Assembly (NCBI GenBank): GCA_947371775.1
Contig: CANBQX010000073.1
Location: 1 to 9,749, forward strand
DNA length: 9,749 nucleotides
Source: Comamonadaceae bacterium
Lineage (GTDB): Bacteria > Pseudomonadota > Gammaproteobacteria > Burkholderiales > Burkholderiaceae_C
Direction: 5' to 3'
The translations under genes were made by a program, and so were the position numbers. The notes under the pieces were generated by a model. It was not told the origin of the DNA, did no database searches, and saw only the letters and a program-made list of their open reading frames with translations. Below are positions 6,923 to 9,749 of this stretch, one piece after another. Numbering within the stretch: the first letter of the stretch is position 1; every line of letters begins with the position of its first letter.

Positions 6923-7870
6923 TCAGTGCAAGGGTTTTGCTAATGCGTTCGACGCGGGGTGGGAACCTTGGGTGACGATGCTCGCGGAGTCGTCAGTGTT
7001 TTCTTCAAACCAGGCCAGAGCTTCGCGCCACAACGGTTGGGCTTGGCGGCGGAAGTAGCCCATGTGCCCGATGCCCTTGAGGCCCAAGGCCGCAGGGTCA
7101 ATGTCCACACCCTGCCAGACACCCGCGGGGTAGCCGGACATGAATGCATCGCGGGAACGCGGCATGGCCCAGCGGTCATCGATCGCGTTCGCGGCGACGA
7201 TGGGCGTGGTGACCGTTGCAAACCTTTTTCGGATGTCGGATGCCGCCGGGTCATCAAAAAAGTAGCGTGGGAACTTGCACCAGTGCTTCCAGTCGCGAAA
7301 CACCCCATAGGGCAAATCCGCGCCCATGCCCAGCTTGGACCAGGCCAAATAGCCTTTCCAGCGCACCAGCAAGGGGCCCAGGATGTTCCACAAGACATGC
7401 ACTTTGATTTGTTCGGATGCAGGCATCCAGCCATGCCAGCCCGCGCCGGTCGCAAAGGTATAAAACTTGGCTACTTTGCGGTGGTTGGGCAGCAAGCCAA
7501 ACGCATGCCCGCCAAACGAGTGGCCCACCATGTAAAGCGGCACCGCGTCGCTGTGCCAGTGGTCAACGGCTGCCGCCAGGTCTTGGTAGGCCCAGTCCAG
7601 GTAGTCCATGTGATAGCCCTTGAGCGTGGCGAACTTGGACTGCCCGATACCACGGTAGTCCAAGGTCAGCGTCTCATAGCCGTGGGACGCAGCAAACTCG
7701 GCAAACGCTTGGTAAAAGGTCTGCGGCACACCGGTGGCGCCCGCCACGACCAGCCGCGCCCGCACAGCGCCTGGGCATTTGAAGAGCCGGGCGGCAAGGG
7801 TGGTGCCGTCTTGGGTGAGCAAAGATACCTCCGTGGGCCCTGCATGGATTTTTTCAGCAAGCGCGTTCAT
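6923..7870 (-). CDS. Alpha/beta hydrolase (COG4757-like)
   Basis: A 315-residue protein with an alpha/beta hydrolase fold. Seen: YETLTLDYRGIGQS (65-78), nucleophile elbow GHSFGG (116-121, Ser118), probable acid Asp231 or Asp232 in NAIDDRWAMP (228-237) and probable catalytic His269 in GIGHMGYFR (266-274). No signal peptide or membrane helix is evident, so it is probably cytosolic. A large cap region rich in Trp and aromatic residues lies between the elbow and the acid (about 140-205). It resembles the predicted hydrolases of COG4757; the substrate is unknown, with esters or lipids plausible because the next gene is a lipid-type hydroxylase 21 bases downstream. The start ATG7870 is supported by GAGGG 8 bases upstream and a candidate promoter. 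The last ~25 residues are polar and low in conservation features. Confidence 0.87.
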   Translation of the reverse strand: MNALAEKIHAGPTEVSLLTQDGTTLAARLFKCPGAVRARLVVAGATGVPQTFYQAFAEFAASHGYETLTLDYRGIGQSKFATLKGYHMDYLDWAYQDLAAAVDHWHSDAVPLYMVGHSFGGHAFGLLPNHRKVAKFYTFATGAGWHGWMPASEQIKVHVLWNILGPLLVRWKGYLAWSKLGMGADLPYGVFRDWKHWCKFPRYFFDDPAASDIRKRFATVTTPIVAANAIDDRWAMPRSRDAFMSGYPAGVWQGVDIDPAALGLKGIGHMGYFRRQAQPLWREALAWFEENTDDSASIVTQGSHPASNALAKPLH

Positions 7871-7878
7871 CGCGGCGG

Positions 7879-7883
7879 CCCTC
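7879..7883 (-). promoter_or_regulatory. Ribosome binding site of the alpha/beta hydrolase gene
   Basis: GAGGG on the minus strand, 8 bases before the ATG at 7870. It supports that start. Confidence 0.5.
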
Positions 7884-7913
7884 GGAAATGCAATAGAGTA
7901 AGTTCATCTCGTA

Positions 7914-7942
7914 AATATCGGTCATGCGTTGTCGGGAATCAA
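7914..7942 (-). promoter_or_regulatory. Candidate sigma-70 promoter for the hydrolase-hydroxylase operon
   Basis: On the minus strand TTGATT (7942-7937) and GATATT (7919-7914) are separated by 17 bases; each matches 4 of 6 consensus bases. The predicted start of transcription is near 7907, giving a leader of about 36 bases that contains the GAGGG ribosome binding site. The position is good and the match moderate. Confidence 0.35.
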
Positions 7943-7956
7943 AACGGCACGCATCC

Positions 7957-7962
7957 TATAAG
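7957..7962 (+). promoter_or_regulatory. Possible -10 element for the Kir channel gene
   Basis: TATAAG (5 of 6 matches to TATAAT) ends 13 bases before ATG7976, so the transcript would have a leader of only about 6-7 bases and no room for a ribosome binding site. No well-spaced -35 is seen. Either the message is nearly leaderless or the real promoter lies further up in the hydrolase gene. Confidence 0.25.
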
Positions 7963-7975
7963 AATTGTGAAATCC

Positions 7976-8845
7976 ATGATGTCATCCCATAAAACGGTCA
8001 AAAAAAGTCCCATCCGGGGGTCGACCATCGAAGTGGCTTCCAACAGCCGCGTGGATCTGTACCACTCGGTGGTCTCCATGAGTTGGTCGGCTTACCTGGC
8101 TGTATTCGGGGCGGTATTTTTCGTGGTCAATGCCGCGTTTGGATATCTCTACTACGCGGGCGACTCGGCCATTGGCGGGCTCAAAAGCGCGTCGTACTGG
8201 GAGTACTTCTTTTTCAGTGTGCAGACCCTGGCCACGATTGGGTATGGCGGCAAGTTTCCGCAAACCATGTACGCCGATGTGTTGGTCACGATCGAGGCGA
8301 TGACGGGCTTGTTGGGTCTCGGTGTATTCGCGGCTATTGCATTTGCGCGGCTCTCGATTCCACGGTCGCGCATTATTTTCAGCCACTCGGCCGTCATCGC
8401 CGACTTTGACGGCGTGCCCACCTTGATGTTTCGGGTTGCGAACGAACGAAAAAATACCATCATCGGTGCCGAGGTTGCACTGCATTTGTTCGTTCGCGAG
8501 ACCAGCAAAGAAGGCGCCAGTATTCGGCGTATTTACGACCTGGCGCTGATCCGCAACCACAACCCCATGCTGTCTTTGACCTGGCTTATTTTTCACCCCA
8601 TCGTCGAAGGCAGTCCGCTGTTTGGGCAATCTCCCGAAAGCCTAGTGAAGGGGGATTTCGCACTGGTGGCCACCCTCAAGGGCTTGGATGAGACCATCTC
8701 CCAAACGGTTCACGCCAACCACGCCTACCGTTGCACCGATATCCGGTGGGGCCATCGCTTCCAAGACATGTTCACGGAAGACCCGGCCACCGGAAAGTCG
8801 TCCATCGATCTCAACCGTATCCACGACATTGAACGGGTCCAGTGA
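7976..8845 (+). CDS. Inward-rectifier potassium channel (KirBac type)
   Basis: A 289-residue protein with the full prokaryotic Kir layout. Seen: an N-terminal slide-helix region (to about 36), TM1 about 38-60, pore helix about 73-86, selectivity filter TIGYG (87-91), TM2 about 98-125 ending FARLSIPRSR (123-132), then the cytoplasmic immunoglobulin-like domain with PTLMFRVANER (148-158), EGASIRRIYDLALIRN (179-194), SPLFGQSPESL (213-223) and HANHAY/DIRWGHRF (246-262). From memory the closest characterised relative is KirBac3.1, with KirBac1.1 of Burkholderia also similar. Channels of this family form tetramers in the inner membrane and conduct K+, with lipid and pH gating. The filter is followed by Gly rather than the common Asp (GYGG). 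The start is ATG7976 or the adjacent ATG7979; GTG7967 is possible. The frame continues open upstream only as antisense of the hydrolase gene. Its stop overlaps the next start by one base (TGATG). Confidence 0.93.
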   Translation: MMSSHKTVKKSPIRGSTIEVASNSRVDLYHSVVSMSWSAYLAVFGAVFFVVNAAFGYLYYAGDSAIGGLKSASYWEYFFFSVQTLATIGYGGKFPQTMYADVLVTIEAMTGLLGLGVFAAIAFARLSIPRSRIIFSHSAVIADFDGVPTLMFRVANERKNTIIGAEVALHLFVRETSKEGASIRRIYDLALIRNHNPMLSLTWLIFHPIVEGSPLFGQSPESLVKGDFALVATLKGLDETISQTVHANHAYRCTDIRWGHRFQDMFTEDPATGKSSIDLNRIHDIERVQ

Positions 8846-9749
8846 TGGCCTCCCTCCCTCAGCCCCAGGCCAGTCACCAACGCATCATCGTCGCGGGCCT
8901 GCTTTCTCTGGCCACGGCCATGGGCATAGGGCGCTTTGCGTTTACGCCGCTCTTGCCCATGATGTTGCATGACGGCGTGGTCTCGCTGGGCGATGCCAGC
9001 TGGTTGGCCAGCGCCAACTACCTGGGCTACTTGGTAGGGGCCTTGTTTTGCACTTTCTTTCCGTTTTCGAAACCCACGCTCGTCATTCGCGTGGGGCTGG
9101 TCAGCACCCTTGTGTTGACGCTTGGCATGGCGGCCCCTTTTGCGCCGCTCTGGCCTTGTTTGCGATTTTTGGCGGGTATCGCCAGTGCCTTCGTTTTTGT
9201 CTACACCTCGGGCTGGTGCCTGAGCCAGGTGGCACTGCGCGGCCATGCAAGTTTGGGCGCCATGATCTACACCGGCCCGGGCGCCGGCATTGTGCTCACC
9301 GGCCTCGCTGCCAGCGCAATGGTTGCAAGCGATTGGCGAGCGGTGATGGGTTGGCTGGCATTTGGCGGCTTGGCTGGTGCGCTGACGGTGGTGGTCTGGC
9401 CCGTGTTGACGGGGCGCAACACCCTGGTGCCGTCCGGCGCCTCGCAGGCCACGCAGGTTCACATGGCGAGTGACCACTCAACCGGCGAGGTGGCCTTGCT
9501 GGCGCTGGCCTACGGGGTGGCGGGCTTTGGCTACATCATCACGGCCACGTTCTTGCCCGTTATTGCCCGACAGGTCTTGGTGGGGTCACCTTGGCTGGAC
9601 CTTTTTTGGCCCTTGCTAGGCTGTGGTGTGATCGCCGGTGCCTTGATCGCATCGCGCATGACGCAGGTGCGTGATCTGCGCTGGATGCTTGTCGCCTGCT
9701 ACCTGATGCAAGCCGCAGGGGTGGCCATGGGCCAGGTTCTGCCCAGCCT
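8845..9749 (+). CDS. YbfB/YjiJ family MFS transporter (partial, 3' cut by window)
   Basis: The frame opens at ATG8845 and stays open to the window end, giving 301 residues of a protein that is usually about 390-400 long. Seen: MGIGRFAFTPLLPMM (26-40), the hallmark N-terminal motif of the YbfB/YjiJ (MFS_4) family, then alternating hydrophobic helices (about 13-40, 52-74, 78-96, 99-120, 132-155, 160-182) with SGWCLSQVA and GAMIYTGPGAGIVLTG, a hydrophilic central loop (about 185-212) and a second set starting with ALLALAYGVAGFGYIITATFLP-type sequence. Members are predicted inner-membrane transporters; substrates are largely unknown. The start overlaps the Kir channel stop (TGATG), so translation is probably coupled and no separate ribosome binding site is needed. 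Codon use resembles the neighbours. No stop codon falls inside the visible part. Confidence 0.87.
   Translation, partial: MASLPQPQASHQRIIVAGLLSLATAMGIGRFAFTPLLPMMLHDGVVSLGDASWLASANYLGYLVGALFCTFFPFSKPTLVIRVGLVSTLVLTLGMAAPFAPLWPCLRFLAGIASAFVFVYTSGWCLSQVALRGHASLGAMIYTGPGAGIVLTGLAASAMVASDWRAVMGWLAFGGLAGALTVVVWPVLTGRNTLVPSGASQATQVHMASDHSTGEVALLALAYGVAGFGYIITATFLPVIARQVLVGSPWLDLFWPLLGCGVIAGALIASRMTQVRDLRWMLVACYLMQAAGVAMGQVLPS

Noticed and set aside
6959..7975. Plus-strand frame open for over 300 codons upstream of the Kir channel, which would make a 628-residue fusion protein.
   Set aside because: It lies antisense to a well-supported alpha/beta hydrolase and shows no domain or hydrophobic pattern; the Kir protein has its normal N-terminus at 7976.
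8725..9477. Minus-strand open frame of 250 codons opposite the Kir 3' end and the MFS gene.
   Set aside because: Low-complexity Gln/His/Arg/Gly translation with no motif, while the plus strand encodes a clear MFS protein.
1..9749. Mobile element, CRISPR array, toxin-antitoxin or phage defence module.
   Set aside because: No transposase, integrase, regularly spaced repeats, tRNA-associated attachment site or small toxin-like gene pair could be seen, and composition is even across the window.

Overview
The window looks like chromosomal DNA from a GC-rich betaproteobacterium, probably Burkholderiales and most likely family Comamonadaceae (Rhodoferax, Polaromonas or Limnohabitans type). This rests on base composition, the strong G/C third-position bias and the flavour of the proteins; no rRNA or other marker is present to fix the genus. 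Genes are densely packed, no gap exceeds about 135 bases, and every gene appears intact apart from the two cut by the window edges. I see no insertion sequence, tRNA, rRNA, CRISPR array or phage gene.

Layout. (1) 1-3067, plus strand: the 3' end of soxA and complete soxG (heterotetrameric sarcosine oxidase), followed after 15 bases by a hydantoinase/oxoprolinase-family gene. This reads as one catabolic operon for N-methyl compounds (sarcosine, perhaps N-methylhydantoin or creatinine). (2) 3061-4493, minus strand: a cis-prenyltransferase (uppS) followed by a DUF4337 membrane protein. The DUF4337 gene meets the hydantoinase gene tail to tail with overlapping stop codons. (3) 4628-5698, plus strand: ruvB, the Holliday-junction branch-migration motor, divergent from uppS. 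(4) 5717-7870, minus strand: an alpha/beta hydrolase followed by a histidine-box membrane hydroxylase of the sterol desaturase/alkylglycerol monooxygenase type, likely an operon acting on a lipid. (5) 7976-end, plus strand: a KirBac-type inward-rectifier potassium channel overlapping by one base (TGATG) with a YbfB/YjiJ-family MFS transporter that runs off the window.

How they fit together. The sox segment demethylates sarcosine to glycine and passes the one-carbon unit to tetrahydrofolate; the adjacent hydantoinase-like gene could feed it but lacks a visible B subunit. uppS and ruvB are housekeeping genes in a setting different from the textbook frr-uppS-cdsA and ruvCAB arrangements. The hydrolase/hydroxylase pair and the channel/transporter pair are accessory membrane-associated units transcribed divergently from about 105 bases. 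I did not find a convincing wholly new system. The least explained associations are Kir channel with MFS transporter, sarcosine oxidase with a standalone HyuA-like protein, and hydrolase with AGMO-like hydroxylase.
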